Shown: positions 8,990 to 17,466 of the stretch, piece after piece
How positions within the stretch are numbered: the first letter of the stretch is position 1
Layout: every line of letters begins with the position of its first letter
DNA from: Helicobacteraceae bacterium
Lineage (GTDB): Bacteria > Campylobacterota > Campylobacteria > Campylobacterales > Helicobacteraceae
Direction: 5' to 3'
Assembly: GCA_900770765.1 (NCBI GenBank)
Contig: CAAGLK010000064.1
Coordinates: forward strand, 1 to 42,882
Length of the DNA stretch: 42,882 nt
The notes under the pieces: generated by a model
Databases searched by the model: none
Seen by the model: only the letters and a program-made list of their open reading frames with translations
Told to the model about the DNA's origin: nothing
Program-made: the position numbers and the translations under genes

Positions 8990-9034
8990 TCGCAGCACCC
9001 AAAAAATAGGATTTCCAGCGGTTAAATTAAAAAG

Positions 9035-9814
9035 TTAAAAAGCATTTTGAAACAAAATCGTAAGCGCATCAAAAGCACTTAAAAATTCTCGCTTAAAATG
9101 CAGCATAATAGCAGGCACAATTACGATTAATACCGCAAATGCCACGGCTATTTTTACCGGGAAGCCGATGGCTAGGAGATTAAACTGCGGATGGGCTTTC
9201 ATAATCATCCCAAAAATAATATCACTTAGTAAAATTAACGCAATAATTGGGAAGCTCATCGTAAGGCCGATAACAAAGAGATTTGAAAACGACTTTACAA
9301 TGTATTCAATATAATTTGTAGAATACATAAACCCCCCAAGTGGAATCTCTTTAACACTCTCACCTACAAAATACAAAAATAGATGATGATAATCTAAGGC
9401 TAAAATTATTAAGAGTGCTAGAATCGTTAGAAGCTGTCCTACGATGGGCTTTTGCGCGCCTGTTACAGGGTCGTAAGCGTTTGCTATTGTTAGCCCCATA
9501 GCAAAGGATATTAACTCTCCGCCAAAGGAAATCATGCCAAAGACAATTTGCAACGCCATAGAGGCTAGGAATCCAAGCATAACTTCGCTAAGCCCAGCGA
9601 TAATAAATCGCTCAATACTCCAGCTATTAGGTGGAATCACATCAAGCAAGGGGATAAAAACTATCGTTAGAAAAAATATCAAAGCCCCTTTAAGCTGAGT
9701 GGTTATTAGCTGATTTTCAAAAAATGGAAAAAAGGCTATGATTCCAGCAAAGCGGAGTAAAAGTAATAAGAAGTTTGCGACATTGCCCTCTGTTAAATAC
9801 GCAAGGAGTTCCAT
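9035..9814 (-). CDS. fliR: flagellar export apparatus protein FliR
   Basis: FliR is part of the FliPQR core of the flagellar type III export gate in the inner membrane. The 259-aa protein is almost wholly hydrophobic with about six membrane helices. It carries family landmarks such as FPFFENQLITTQLKGAL, GEMISF-like GGELISFAMG, ANAYDP and a C-terminal MKAHPQFNLLAIGFPVKI. GCAAGGAGTTCC precedes the ATG. It follows the ABC ATPase gene by 3 nt, in the order rpsB-tsf-ABC-fliR that I recall from C. jejuni, so it is probably translated from that long transcript. Confidence 0.95.
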   Translation of the reverse strand: MELLAYLTEGNVANFLLLLLRFAGIIAFFPFFENQLITTQLKGALIFFLTIVFIPLLDVIPPNSWSIERFIIAGLSEVMLGFLASMALQIVFGMISFGGELISFAMGLTIANAYDPVTGAQKPIVGQLLTILALLIILALDYHHLFLYFVGESVKEIPLGGFMYSTNYIEYIVKSFSNLFVIGLTMSFPIIALILLSDIIFGMIMKAHPQFNLLAIGFPVKIAVAFAVLIVIVPAIMLHFKREFLSAFDALTILFQNAF

Positions 9815-9817
9815 AAA

Positions 9818-10453
9818 TTAGAGTGCGGTTAGTGCGGCGTTCTCAAGCTTGTAAGCGTAATTTGCTTTAGCGGCTAAAAGTGGGTCGTGTGTGGCAAAAA
9901 TAAGCATAGATTTAGTTAAATTTACATAATCAAATAAAAGCTGCATAATGCTAAGGGCGGTGTCTCTATCAAGATTCCCCGTTGGCTCATCGGCAAAAAT
10001 TATTCTAGGCTTTTTAGTTAGAATCCTAGCGATTGATAGCCTCTGCTGCTGCCCACCGCTTAGGCTTCCTATGTTTTTAGGTAGAATCTCTAAAATCCCA
10101 AAAATACTTAAAAGCTCATTGTCAATTTCCTCTCCGCTTAGAATCTCTGCTACTTGCAAATTCTCTTTTGCACTAAAGCCAGAAAATAAATAATGTGATT
10201 GAAAGATTATGCCAATTTCCTTACGCCTTAACTCTAATAGCTTTTCATTTTTAAGTGCGTAAATGTCGTTATTAAATAAATGGACGATTCCACATTGAGG
10301 CTTTAAAAAACTTGATAAAATGTGTAAAAGGGTGCTTTTGCCACTACCGCTAACGCCCATAATGGCTAAGGATTCACCCTTTTTTAAAGATAAGGAAATA
10401 TTGTCTAAAATTAATTTATCGTAGCTAAAACTTAAATTTTTTGCTTCAAGCAT
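9818..10453 (-). CDS. ABC transporter ATP-binding protein, LolD/FtsE-like
   Basis: This is a single nucleotide-binding domain (211 aa) with Walker A GVSGSGKST, Q-loop IIFQSHYLFSG, signature LSGGQQQR, Walker B IIFADEPTG and H-loop THD. The LRRKEIGIIFQ pattern and small size place it with the MacB/LolD/FtsE group, which pair with a separate FtsX- or LolC-type permease. No permease is adjacent, so the partner must be elsewhere. The upstream TTG at 10462 lies inside tsf; ATG at 10453 directly follows the tsf TAA by one base, which suggests translational coupling, and I chose it. The substrate is not known. Confidence 0.88.
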   Translation of the reverse strand: MLEAKNLSFSYDKLILDNISLSLKKGESLAIMGVSGSGKSTLLHILSSFLKPQCGIVHLFNNDIYALKNEKLLELRRKEIGIIFQSHYLFSGFSAKENLQVAEILSGEEIDNELLSIFGILEILPKNIGSLSGGQQQRLSIARILTKKPRIIFADEPTGNLDRDTALSIMQLLFDYVNLTKSMLIFATHDPLLAAKANYAYKLENAALTAL

Positions 10454-10454
10454 A

Positions 10455-11522
10455 TTAGCCAAGCTGTGCTGCTACTTCATCGGCGAAATTACTAGACTGC
10501 TTCTCAATGCCCTCACCTAGCTCAAATCGCACATATTCAGCTACTTCAATGCTATCGCCTAATTCTTTGCTTTTATCTGCTAGAACTTGTGCGATTGTCT
10601 TTTTATCATCCATTACGAAAAATTGTCCAAGAAGTGTCAAGCGTTGGTCTAATAGCGTAGAATCCGCCTTGAATCTCTCTAGCTGACCTGGGATGATTTT
10701 ATCCCAAATTTTCTCTGGCTTACCTTGTGCTTTAAGCTCCTCTTTTAGCTCATTTTCTTTAGCTTTTAAAATATCTTCACTTAGCTCAAGCTCGCTAATA
10801 TATTGTGGAATCTTATGAAGCGGTTTGCCAAGTCGCTTTAGCTCTTCATTTTCTTTTTCAAGCTCGGCGATTATCGCTGTTTTTTCACTTTTTACAAAGT
10901 CTAAATCAAAGCTAGTATAGCTTATAACTTGCGGTTTCATCGCCGCTGCGTGCATACAAAGCTGTTTTGCAAACTCTGCTAACTTAGCCGCATTTGCTTC
11001 ATTTTGACATTTTAAGCCGATAATTACGCCAACGCGTCCATTTGAATGCACATAGGCATTTACGATTCCACTTCCACTAGCACTTACTTTTGCAAGGCGG
11101 CGGACAACGATATTTTCACCGATTTTTGCGATTTGAGTTTTAAGATATTCTTCAAATTTTACGCCATCAATGCTAACGCTATGAAGCTCACTTGCTTCTT
11201 TAACACCGCTTGTATGCACTAGCTCAATTGTTTTAGCACTTAAATCTTTAAAGCCATCATTTTTAGCCACAAAGTCAGTTTCGCTATTAATCTCAACCAT
11301 ACTTGCAGATTTAAAATCGCTGCTAACTTTTACTTGTATCGCACCTTCTGCGGCCACTCTATCGGCTTTTTTAGCAGCCTTGCTTAAGCCCTTTTCTCTT
11401 AAATATTCTACCGCTTTATCTAAATCGCCGCCTACTTCAACTAACGCCTTTTTACAATCCATCATTCCAGCGTCAGTCATTTCTCTTAATTGCTTTACTA
11501 GTTGCGCACTAATTTCTGCCAT
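10455..11522 (-). CDS. tsf: translation elongation factor Ts
   Basis: EF-Ts recycles EF-Tu-GDP. The N-terminal UBA-like segment with LREMTDAGMMDCKKAL and the TDFVAKN motif (ETDFVAKND) are clear. The 355-aa length is the long Campylobacterota form, with a helical insert at about 215-270 (ELEKENEELKRLGKPLHKIPQY) compared with the 283 aa of E. coli. AAGGAGAAAAA precedes the ATG. It lies 30 nt downstream of rpsB. Confidence 0.98.
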   Translation of the reverse strand: MAEISAQLVKQLREMTDAGMMDCKKALVEVGGDLDKAVEYLREKGLSKAAKKADRVAAEGAIQVKVSSDFKSASMVEINSETDFVAKNDGFKDLSAKTIELVHTSGVKEASELHSVSIDGVKFEEYLKTQIAKIGENIVVRRLAKVSASGSGIVNAYVHSNGRVGVIIGLKCQNEANAAKLAEFAKQLCMHAAAMKPQVISYTSFDLDFVKSEKTAIIAELEKENEELKRLGKPLHKIPQYISELELSEDILKAKENELKEELKAQGKPEKIWDKIIPGQLERFKADSTLLDQRLTLLGQFFVMDDKKTIAQVLADKSKELGDSIEVAEYVRFELGEGIEKQSSNFADEVAAQLG

Positions 11523-11552
11523 TTTTTCTCCTTATTTTTACCTTTTCTTGCC

Positions 11553-12341
11553 TTATTCTGTCGCTTTTGTGAAGTCTTCTTCACTCATAGCTTCTTCTAA
11601 TACTTCTTGTTTTTCTTCTTCAGTAGCTGGCAAAGGCTCCTCGCTTGGCACTGCTTCACCACCGGCGATTGCACGCCCTTCTGTGATTGCTTCTGCTATT
11701 TCTTTACAAAATAGCTGGATTGAGCGAATCGCATCGTCATTTCCAGGGATTGGGTAATCTACCATATCTGGGTCGCAGTTAGTATCAAGTGGTGCTACAA
11801 CAGGGATTCCAAGTCTTCTAGCTTCTGCTACGGCGATTTTTTCTTTAGCCGCATCAATTACAAAAATCATATCAGGGGCTTTTTTAAGCTCTCTTACACC
11901 GCCTAAATATTGTGTTAATTTCTCTTTTTTGCGTAGAATCATTAGCTTTTCTTTTTTTGTTAATAAATCAATTTGACCGCTTGATTCCATTTCTTCAATA
12001 ATTTCTAATTTTCTAATTGATTTTCTAATTGTTGAGAAGTTTGTAAGCATACCGCCTAGCCATCTATAATTTACATAAGGCGCATTTACGCTCTCTGCGT
12101 ATTGTTTTAGCGTCTCGCTTGCTTGTCTTTTTGTGCCGACAAACATTATTGTCTTACCCTCTGCAGCGGCGTCTCGCACGATATTATAAGTATAGCGGAA
12201 GTATCGCAGAGTCTTTTGTAAGTCTATAATGTGGATGTTTTTTCTAACGCCAAAAATGTATTTTTTCATCTTTGGATTCCAGCGTCTTGTTTGATGCCCA
12301 AAATGCACACCGCATTCTAATAAGTCTTTCATAGTTACCAT
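11553..12341 (-). CDS. rpsB: 30S ribosomal protein S2
   Basis: S2 binds late to the 30S head-body junction. MKDLLECGVHFGHQTRRWNPKM, FVGTKRQA, NYRWLGGMLTNF and PVVAPLDTNCDPD are diagnostic. The 262 aa include the usual acidic C-terminal tail. Two ATGs are possible (12341 and 12332); AGGAG lies 6 nt before the first, so I chose it. It heads the rpsB-tsf-ABC-fliR transcript. Confidence 0.98.
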   Translation of the reverse strand: MVTMKDLLECGVHFGHQTRRWNPKMKKYIFGVRKNIHIIDLQKTLRYFRYTYNIVRDAAAEGKTIMFVGTKRQASETLKQYAESVNAPYVNYRWLGGMLTNFSTIRKSIRKLEIIEEMESSGQIDLLTKKEKLMILRKKEKLTQYLGGVRELKKAPDMIFVIDAAKEKIAVAEARRLGIPVVAPLDTNCDPDMVDYPIPGNDDAIRSIQLFCKEIAEAITEGRAIAGGEAVPSEEPLPATEEEKQEVLEEAMSEEDFTKATE

Positions 12342-12433
12342 GATTTTCTCCTATAAGTTGGTTTTCCCTCCACGCTCCTTAACGCCTATTTGACGCAACA
12401 CAACAAGGATTAGCGTGTGTGAGTTTGAAAAAT

Positions 12434-12448
12434 AAAGGGCGGATTTTA
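12434..12448 (-). promoter_or_regulatory. predicted -10 and GC-rich discriminator of rpsB
   Basis: On the minus strand TAAAAT (12448-12443) is followed by CCGCCC and then TTT. This string matches that upstream of rpsO. The resulting leader would be about 90 nt and contains an extra AAGGAGCGTGG before the true Shine-Dalgarno. Confidence 0.45.
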
Positions 12449-12501
12449 CTAAAAGTTTTTTTAATTTTAGCTAAATATAAGAATTGTTATAGGTGTTAAA
12501 A

Positions 12502-12528
12502 TAGGATTCCGCATAAGTTGGAATCCTA
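12502..12528 (-). terminator. hairpin downstream of the DUF5666-like gene
   Basis: TAGGATTCC and GGAATCCTA form a perfect 9-bp stem around a 9-nt loop, followed on the minus strand by ATTTTAAC. It probably separates the secreted-protein gene from rpsB. Confidence 0.6.
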
Positions 12529-12533
12529 AAAAA

Positions 12534-12926
12534 TTAATATGCTTTTGGTCTGCATTTCCACTCAATTTCTTTTGCGGTTAGTTGCATATCCTTTGGTAAG
12601 CCTGTTTGTGGATTAATCGCGTTTGCGTTGCTATCATTATAAGCATTGTATCCGCCATAAGGGATAGCTTCAATCTCTACAAATTTGCCAGGAGTTAAAT
12701 CCTTAAATGTCCCATAAATATCTTGCCCAAAAGAGCCACAATCATCGCCCTTAATTTCTGTGTAAGGTAGCACTTTAATAGTTAAAGCACCTGTCGCTCC
12801 TTGAATCGTAATTGTTTTATTTTTATCATCTACTGAAGCTATTTGCCCACTTACATCAAAATCATACGCAAACGCACTTACGCTACAAGCTAAAGTTAAC
12901 GCACCAAAAATTTTTAACGCTTTCAT
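12534..12926 (-). CDS. secreted DUF5666-like OB-fold protein
   Basis: The protein has 130 aa. Residues 1-20 form a signal peptide (KALKIFGALTLACSVSAFA, cleavage likely before Y21), so it is periplasmic. The mature part is all-beta in pattern (VSGQIASVDDKNKTITIQG, LTIKVLPYTEIKG, LTPGKFVEIEA, LTAKEIEWKC) and resembles the DUF5666/OB-like periplasmic domain. C63 and C125 could form a disulfide. Its role is unknown. Three direct repeats around its promoter suggest tight control by a response regulator. AAGGAGAACAATA precedes the ATG. Confidence 0.75.
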   Translation of the reverse strand: MKALKIFGALTLACSVSAFAYDFDVSGQIASVDDKNKTITIQGATGALTIKVLPYTEIKGDDCGSFGQDIYGTFKDLTPGKFVEIEAIPYGGYNAYNDSNANAINPQTGLPKDMQLTAKEIEWKCRPKAY

Positions 12927-12959
12927 TATTGTTCTCCTTAAAATTAAAATTCGCTTGGG

Positions 12960-13014
12960 ATTGTAGCTAAGATTTGTTAAGCTAATATTAAGAATTGTTA
13001 AGCGATTGTTAAGC
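12960..13014 (-). promoter_or_regulatory. promoter with three GCTTAACAA direct repeats (putative operator)
   Basis: The minus-strand -10 TACAAT lies at 12965-12960. Upstream are three exact copies of GCTTAACAA (12974-12982, 12995-13003, 13006-13014), whose starts are 21 and 11 bp apart, that is two turns and one turn of the helix. The third copy overlaps the stop codon of the upstream dehydrogenase gene. Direct repeats at 11-bp spacing are typical of OmpR/PhoB-type response regulators. Confidence 0.5.
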
Positions 13015-13947
13015 TAAAAAATCTTTAATATTTTTTAGGATTCCATCTATTAAAATCACTTTGCTTTCTTCGTATCCCCACGCATTATGTGGTGTTAGAA
13101 TCACTTTATCTTTAAAGCTTGGGCTAAAAAGTGGATTTTTTACAACGGGTTCTTGTGTGAAAACATCAAAGCCTGCATAAATTTCCCTTTTTTGTAAAAC
13201 TTCGCTTAAATCGGCTTCATTTACGATTCCGCCTCTTCCTACATTTATTAAAATCGCTCCTTGTTGTAAGAATCCTAAATTTTTAGCATTTAAGAGATTT
13301 TGCGTTTGTGGATTTAGCGGGGCGTGGATTGAGATAATGTTGGAATCTTTAAGCAAGGATTCTAAGTCTTTATGTGGATAATTTGCCTCTAAGTTTTTAC
13401 CACTTGTAGAGTGGTAGCTTACTTCTGCGCCAAAGGCTGTGGCTAGATTTGCTACGCATTTACCGATAGACCCTAAGCCTATAATCCCCCATTTTTTACC
13501 AGAAATTAAATGAAGTGGCTGAGTTAGCTCTGTAAAAATATGGCTTTTTTCATACGCTCCACTTTTGCAAAAGTTATCATAAAATGGGAGTTTCGCACTT
13601 AGTGCTAATGCCATCATTAGCGTATGTTGTGCTACGCTTTGCGTGGAATATCCAGCGACATTTTTTACTAGGATTCCAAGCTCGTCTGCCGCTTTTAAAT
13701 CTACATTATTCATTCCTGTTGCTGTAATGCAAATTAGCTTTAAGCTATTTTTTAGCTTTTCTAAAATTTCTTTGTTTAGCACAACTTTATTTGTTAAAAC
13801 AATGCTAGCTTCTCTTGCCCTCTCTATCACTTCATCTTGCTTTGTGTAGGGAAACTCTACATAAGGGATTCCAAGATTTTCTATGCGATTTTTTAAGTCG
13901 TTTTTGCCTAGTGTTAAAGCGTCTAAAAATACGATTTTTTCTTGCAT
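13009..13947 (-). CDS. NAD-dependent D-2-hydroxyacid dehydrogenase
   Basis: This 312-aa protein has the two-domain fold of the D-isomer-specific 2-hydroxyacid dehydrogenases. The NAD-binding loop GLGSIG is at about 157-162. The catalytic Arg is in NVGRGGIV, the Glu in FTQEPV and the His in TPHNAWG. Glycerate or hydroxypyruvate reductase is the nearest common annotation, but formate, lactate and phosphonate enzymes share these motifs, so the substrate is open. AAGGAAGCTAA precedes the ATG. It is divergent from argB, with a 57-nt shared promoter region. Confidence 0.88.
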   Translation of the reverse strand: MQEKIVFLDALTLGKNDLKNRIENLGIPYVEFPYTKQDEVIERAREASIVLTNKVVLNKEILEKLKNSLKLICITATGMNNVDLKAADELGILVKNVAGYSTQSVAQHTLMMALALSAKLPFYDNFCKSGAYEKSHIFTELTQPLHLISGKKWGIIGLGSIGKCVANLATAFGAEVSYHSTSGKNLEANYPHKDLESLLKDSNIISIHAPLNPQTQNLLNAKNLGFLQQGAILINVGRGGIVNEADLSEVLQKREIYAGFDVFTQEPVVKNPLFSPSFKDKVILTPHNAWGYEESKVILIDGILKNIKDFLA

Positions 13948-13963
13948 TTAGCTTCCTTTTAGT

Positions 13964-13969
13964 TATAAT
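13964..13969 (+). promoter_or_regulatory. predicted -10 (TATAAT) of argB
   Basis: AGTTATAATTTTG contains a perfect TATAAT 35 nt before the argB ATG, in the divergent gap with the dehydrogenase gene. Confidence 0.55.
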
Positions 13970-14004
13970 TTTGCTTTATTTTAGCAAATTTTAAAGGTAA
14001 AACT

Positions 14005-14859
14005 ATGCGTAATCACTCTAAAATTGTTTCTATCTTGCTTGATTCTCTTCCATTTATTCGCTTTTTCCGTGGGTCAAAAATCGTTATTAAATATGGCGGT
14101 GCAGCACAAATTAATCCTGGTTTAAAAGAGCAGTTTGCAATTGATATTGTAATGCTTTATATGCTTGGGATTAAGCCTATTATCGTCCATGGCGGTGGTA
14201 AGCGCATTAATGAGCTTTTAGATTCTTTAAGTATTAAAAGCGAGTTTGTAGATGGGCTTAGGGTTACTAGCATTGATGCGTTAAAAATTGTAGAAATGGT
14301 GCTAAGTGGCGAGATTAATAAGGAAATTACTTCATTTTTAAACTTTCATGGAGTCCAAGCGTTAGGAATTAGCGGAAAAGATGCGGCATTATTTAGCGCT
14401 ATTGCTAAAGATGGTGGGAAGTATGGTTACACAGGGGAGATTATAGAGACAAATGGAAGCGTGATTGATAATCTATTATCGCAAAATTTAGTGCCTGTTA
14501 TCGCACCTATTGCTTGTGGGGAAGAAGCTGGGCATCCTGGATTTAATATTAATGCAGATTCTGCTGCAAGTGCGATTGCTATTGCGACAAAGGCAAAAAG
14601 AGCGATTTTTCTAACCGATACAAAAGGTGTTTTAAATAAAGAGGGGAATATTATAGAATCCTTAAATATATCGCAGACGCAGAATCTCTACAACGATGGG
14701 ACAATTAGCGGTGGGATGATTCCTAAAGTAGAGGCTTGCCTTGATTGTGTTAAAAATGGTGTAGAAAAGGCACATATTATAGATGGGCGGATTCCACACT
14801 CGCTACTTTTAGAGCTTTTTACAAGTGCTGGGATTGGCACGGAATTTACTGCAGAATAG
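14005..14859 (+). CDS. argB: acetylglutamate kinase
   Basis: ArgB phosphorylates N-acetylglutamate in the second step of arginine synthesis. Family motifs are present: IKYGGAAQ (phosphate loop), IIVHGGGKRIN, the LRVT segment, INADSAASAIA and FLTDTKGVL. At 284 aa it is a usual length. It is a single gene with its own promoter and no other arg gene beside it. H. pylori lacks this pathway, so this supports another Helicobacter lineage. Confidence 0.97.
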   Translation: MRNHSKIVSILLDSLPFIRFFRGSKIVIKYGGAAQINPGLKEQFAIDIVMLYMLGIKPIIVHGGGKRINELLDSLSIKSEFVDGLRVTSIDALKIVEMVLSGEINKEITSFLNFHGVQALGISGKDAALFSAIAKDGGKYGYTGEIIETNGSVIDNLLSQNLVPVIAPIACGEEAGHPGFNINADSAASAIAIATKAKRAIFLTDTKGVLNKEGNIIESLNISQTQNLYNDGTISGGMIPKVEACLDCVKNGVEKAHIIDGRIPHSLLLELFTSAGIGTEFTAE

Positions 14860-14896
14860 GGCGGAATCTTAAGAATCTTAAATTTAGGATTCCACC
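14860..14896. terminator. hairpin between convergent argB and fapA-like genes
   Basis: GGCGGAATC (14860-14868) pairs with GATTCCACC (14888-14896) with one mismatch, and TTAAGAATCTTAA lies in the loop. It lies between two convergent stop codons and may serve both. Confidence 0.5.
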
Positions 14897-14907
14897 ATTT
14901 AGCTATT

Positions 14908-16713
14908 TTAACCTTGCTTTGGTCGCTTTTCTTCAATCCAATTTGTCAAAGTTGGGTCGTAACTTTGATGGCTTTTTAAGCGGAAGAAGTCGCCATCTTT
15001 TACTACTTCAAATAACTTTGCAGGAGCGGCTTGTGATAGAATTGTCTTTAGCGTTTCTTCATGGTTTCCTGTGTAGGCTTTAAATTTAACCATTGTTTCT
15101 GCTTCTGAAACACTATTTCTAATAATCATTTTTGCCTTTAAAGCACCTTCATCAATATTTTTTAGTCGCACTGAGTTTGTGTAATATAAATTTATAATAT
15201 CATTATATTCTATTAAGAGTTTTTTATAACTCTCTAATGCTTTGTCGTATTGCTCTACTATACATTGTAAATTTTTAGGCAGTTTTTCCTCTGGCTTTTC
15301 TTCTTGGTCGTGCTGGATTTTATGTGCTTTGCCTTGAGAGGCGAGTAAATAGGCATATACTTCATCCATTTGCTTTTTTAAATGCCTTAAGCGGATTTTA
15401 ATTTGGTCTTCTAGCATTACATATTCCACTCTATCGCGGCGGACAAAAGCAAATTTGGTTGGATTTAATTCTAGCGTGTTATGCTCGCCTACGATATTAT
15501 CAATTACAAGGCTATATCGTGGGTAAATTTCATTATAAGAGCGGACTTCTTTAATATAAATATAATCTGCGATAATTGTCCCCCCAAGTGCGCTATTAAT
15601 ATAAGCCACTCTAGCTTCCACGCTACCTTTTTCTAGCACATCAATAACTACCGTATGTGCTTTTATCTCGCCTTTGTGAGAGCCGATAAATGCGACATCT
15701 GTTTGGATTTTTGCATCGCTGTGGGTTTGCCCGTTTATGTTTAATGCGGATTTTGGCGGAGTTGGAATCTCATTTTTGGATTCTGGGGCTTTTGTTGTTT
15801 GTGGTAGGTTTTCTTCTTTTTTTTGTGGTTTTTTTGTGTTTAGCTCATCGCTTACTATAAAGCACATAGGCTCAATTTCTTTTAAGAATCCATCTTTTGC
15901 TGCTTGAAATTTAATAACACCTAAATCCTCTCGCGCTCTTATGCTATTATCTACCTTTACTGCGTTTGTGTTTATTTGCTTAACTTGGATAATCTCGCCT
16001 TTAAGATTCCGCCCTATATGTCCTAAAATCGGCTTTGTGTATTCAAAAAGGGCATCGCCTTTTCTTACCGCTTGTAAGCAAATTTTAGGCACAAATTGCT
16101 CTTTTTGTGCGGATTCTGCGTTATTTGCGAAATTTTCTGCTTGTAGTTTATGAAAGATTCTAAACTTCCCATCGCTTCCCTCCATGCTTCCTACGCCAAC
16201 TCCTACGCCTAGCGTTAGTTTTTGAATAATTTTGCCTTGTTTTAATGCGTTTAAAAATGCGTCAATTTGTAATTTTAATTTACTATATTCTCTAATTTCT
16301 ATTAAATAGCCTTGTAAAGCCATAGTTTTATAAAGCTCTTGGAATAAGTCATCTTCTAAGCCATCGTAATATTTGATTTTTTCATTACATAATAAAACTG
16401 CGTGTAAGGCGGTGTTTTCTAGTGGAAATAGCTTAAAGCCAAAAGTGCGTTCTGGCTTTTGCGATTTTTTACAAAGCTCAATTTTATAAAGCTGTTTTAT
16501 ATCAATAGCGGCGGTAAAATTTGCATTTTTACTAAAAAGTCCTAAGTTATGCACAGGCTTATATTGATTTGCCCCAGCTTTACTATAAAAAGTTTGCACA
16601 TCTAGTAAGTAAAAGTCAATATCATTGCCTAATTTCTTTTGTGCTTGTGCTAAAAAGGCGCGTAAATTGCTTATATCGTTAAAAACTTTAAAACCACGCG
16701 AAGTAAATTTCAT
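14908..16713 (-). CDS. FapA/DUF342 family protein
   Basis: This 601-aa soluble protein carries the DUF342 (flagellar assembly protein A) beta-helix region, seen as DALFEYTKPILGHIGRNLKGE followed by AREDLGVIKFQAAKDGFL, GSVEARVAYINSALGGTIIADYIYI and IVGEHNTLELNP. A Lys/Pro-rich linker at about 295-330 breaks the domain, and a coiled-coil segment (IKIRLRHLKKQMDEVYAYL) follows. In Vibrio, FapA is linked to flagellum assembly and cell polarity; in Campylobacterota the role is not established as far as I know. It follows the bacteriohemerythrin gene by 12 nt. Confidence 0.72.
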   Translation of the reverse strand: MKFTSRGFKVFNDISNLRAFLAQAQKKLGNDIDFYLLDVQTFYSKAGANQYKPVHNLGLFSKNANFTAAIDIKQLYKIELCKKSQKPERTFGFKLFPLENTALHAVLLCNEKIKYYDGLEDDLFQELYKTMALQGYLIEIREYSKLKLQIDAFLNALKQGKIIQKLTLGVGVGVGSMEGSDGKFRIFHKLQAENFANNAESAQKEQFVPKICLQAVRKGDALFEYTKPILGHIGRNLKGEIIQVKQINTNAVKVDNSIRAREDLGVIKFQAAKDGFLKEIEPMCFIVSDELNTKKPQKKEENLPQTTKAPESKNEIPTPPKSALNINGQTHSDAKIQTDVAFIGSHKGEIKAHTVVIDVLEKGSVEARVAYINSALGGTIIADYIYIKEVRSYNEIYPRYSLVIDNIVGEHNTLELNPTKFAFVRRDRVEYVMLEDQIKIRLRHLKKQMDEVYAYLLASQGKAHKIQHDQEEKPEEKLPKNLQCIVEQYDKALESYKKLLIEYNDIINLYYTNSVRLKNIDEGALKAKMIIRNSVSEAETMVKFKAYTGNHEETLKTILSQAAPAKLFEVVKDGDFFRLKSHQSYDPTLTNWIEEKRPKQG

Positions 16714-16725
16714 AGCCTTTAATCC

Positions 16726-17391
16726 CTAAAATTGTTTAAAATATTGCTTTGCCAATGCTTCAAATTCATCTTCATTATCTAGCTTTGGGTCTCTATAAAT
16801 TAGCGGCTGTTTGCATACTTTACAACGCATAAAAGCACCATCGCTTTGCATAATTTTATGCAGTGAATCACAAACGGAAAATTCCTTTAAATAGCATAAG
16901 CAAATATATTTATGCTGCTCTTCTTTTGTAACATCAACTCTCTCTGCTAAAATATTTGTTCTCTGCTCTAGGCTATAAGGAATCTCTTTAATATCATGTA
17001 GTCTGTTGCGATAGCTTTCAATTTGCTTATCTTCTACTAAAACATGGTCTAAAAACCAATTTCGCAAACATTCATAAAATTCCTTTGCACTATGATTTAT
17101 ATCATCTAAATCCATCATAAGCATAGAAATATTTGATATAAGCTCTCTATGGAGTGTTTTATGTTTAGACGCAAAAGGATAGCCTATATGCTGCATATAT
17201 TTTTCTTCATCTTTAAAATGTTCTTGTGCTGTGGCTATAACGGAGTTCATTTGAGATTCTAGCTTTTTTGCTTTTTCGCTGCTTGTGTCTTTTGTTAATT
17301 CAAGTGCATCTGCGATTTGCTGCATAAATTTTTTATGCTGTTCATCTAAATGCTGATTTTTAATGCTTAATTCTTCGTTCCACTCTAACAC
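16726..17391 (-). CDS. bacteriohemerythrin with a C-terminal Cys-rich domain
   Basis: The N-terminal 130 residues are a hemerythrin four-helix bundle with a full di-iron ligand set: H19, H58, E62, H77, H81, H116 and D121. Such proteins bind or sense O2 or store iron. Residues about 150-200 are a second domain with CLC, a middle Cys and CKVC, suggestive of a zinc ribbon or redox site. C. jejuni has comparable hemerythrins thought to protect Fe-S enzymes. TTG at 17397 touches AGGGG, while GTG at 17391 has 6-nt spacing, so I chose the GTG (221 aa). It heads a two-gene unit with the FapA-like gene. Confidence 0.88.
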   Translation of the reverse strand: MLEWNEELSIKNQHLDEQHKKFMQQIADALELTKDTSSEKAKKLESQMNSVIATAQEHFKDEEKYMQHIGYPFASKHKTLHRELISNISMLMMDLDDINHSAKEFYECLRNWFLDHVLVEDKQIESYRNRLHDIKEIPYSLEQRTNILAERVDVTKEEQHKYICLCYLKEFSVCDSLHKIMQSDGAFMRCKVCKQPLIYRDPKLDNEDEFEALAKQYFKQF

Positions 17392-17417
17392 GCCCAACCC
17401 CTAAAAAAGAATTTGTA

Positions 17418-17423
17418 ATTATA
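17418..17423 (-). promoter_or_regulatory. predicted -10 (TATAAT) of the bacteriohemerythrin gene
   Basis: A perfect TATAAT on the minus strand lies 26 nt before the GTG start, in the AT-rich gap downstream of ftsK. Confidence 0.5.
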
Positions 17424-17466
17424 ATATTTTGTGCTTTAATATAATTTTAAGCTACAAAATTTATTT

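Noticed and set aside
8965..9034. A/T25 tract as the U tract of a fliR terminator
   Set aside because: No stable stem is visible directly before it on the minus strand; phase-variable tract is the simpler reading, though not proven.
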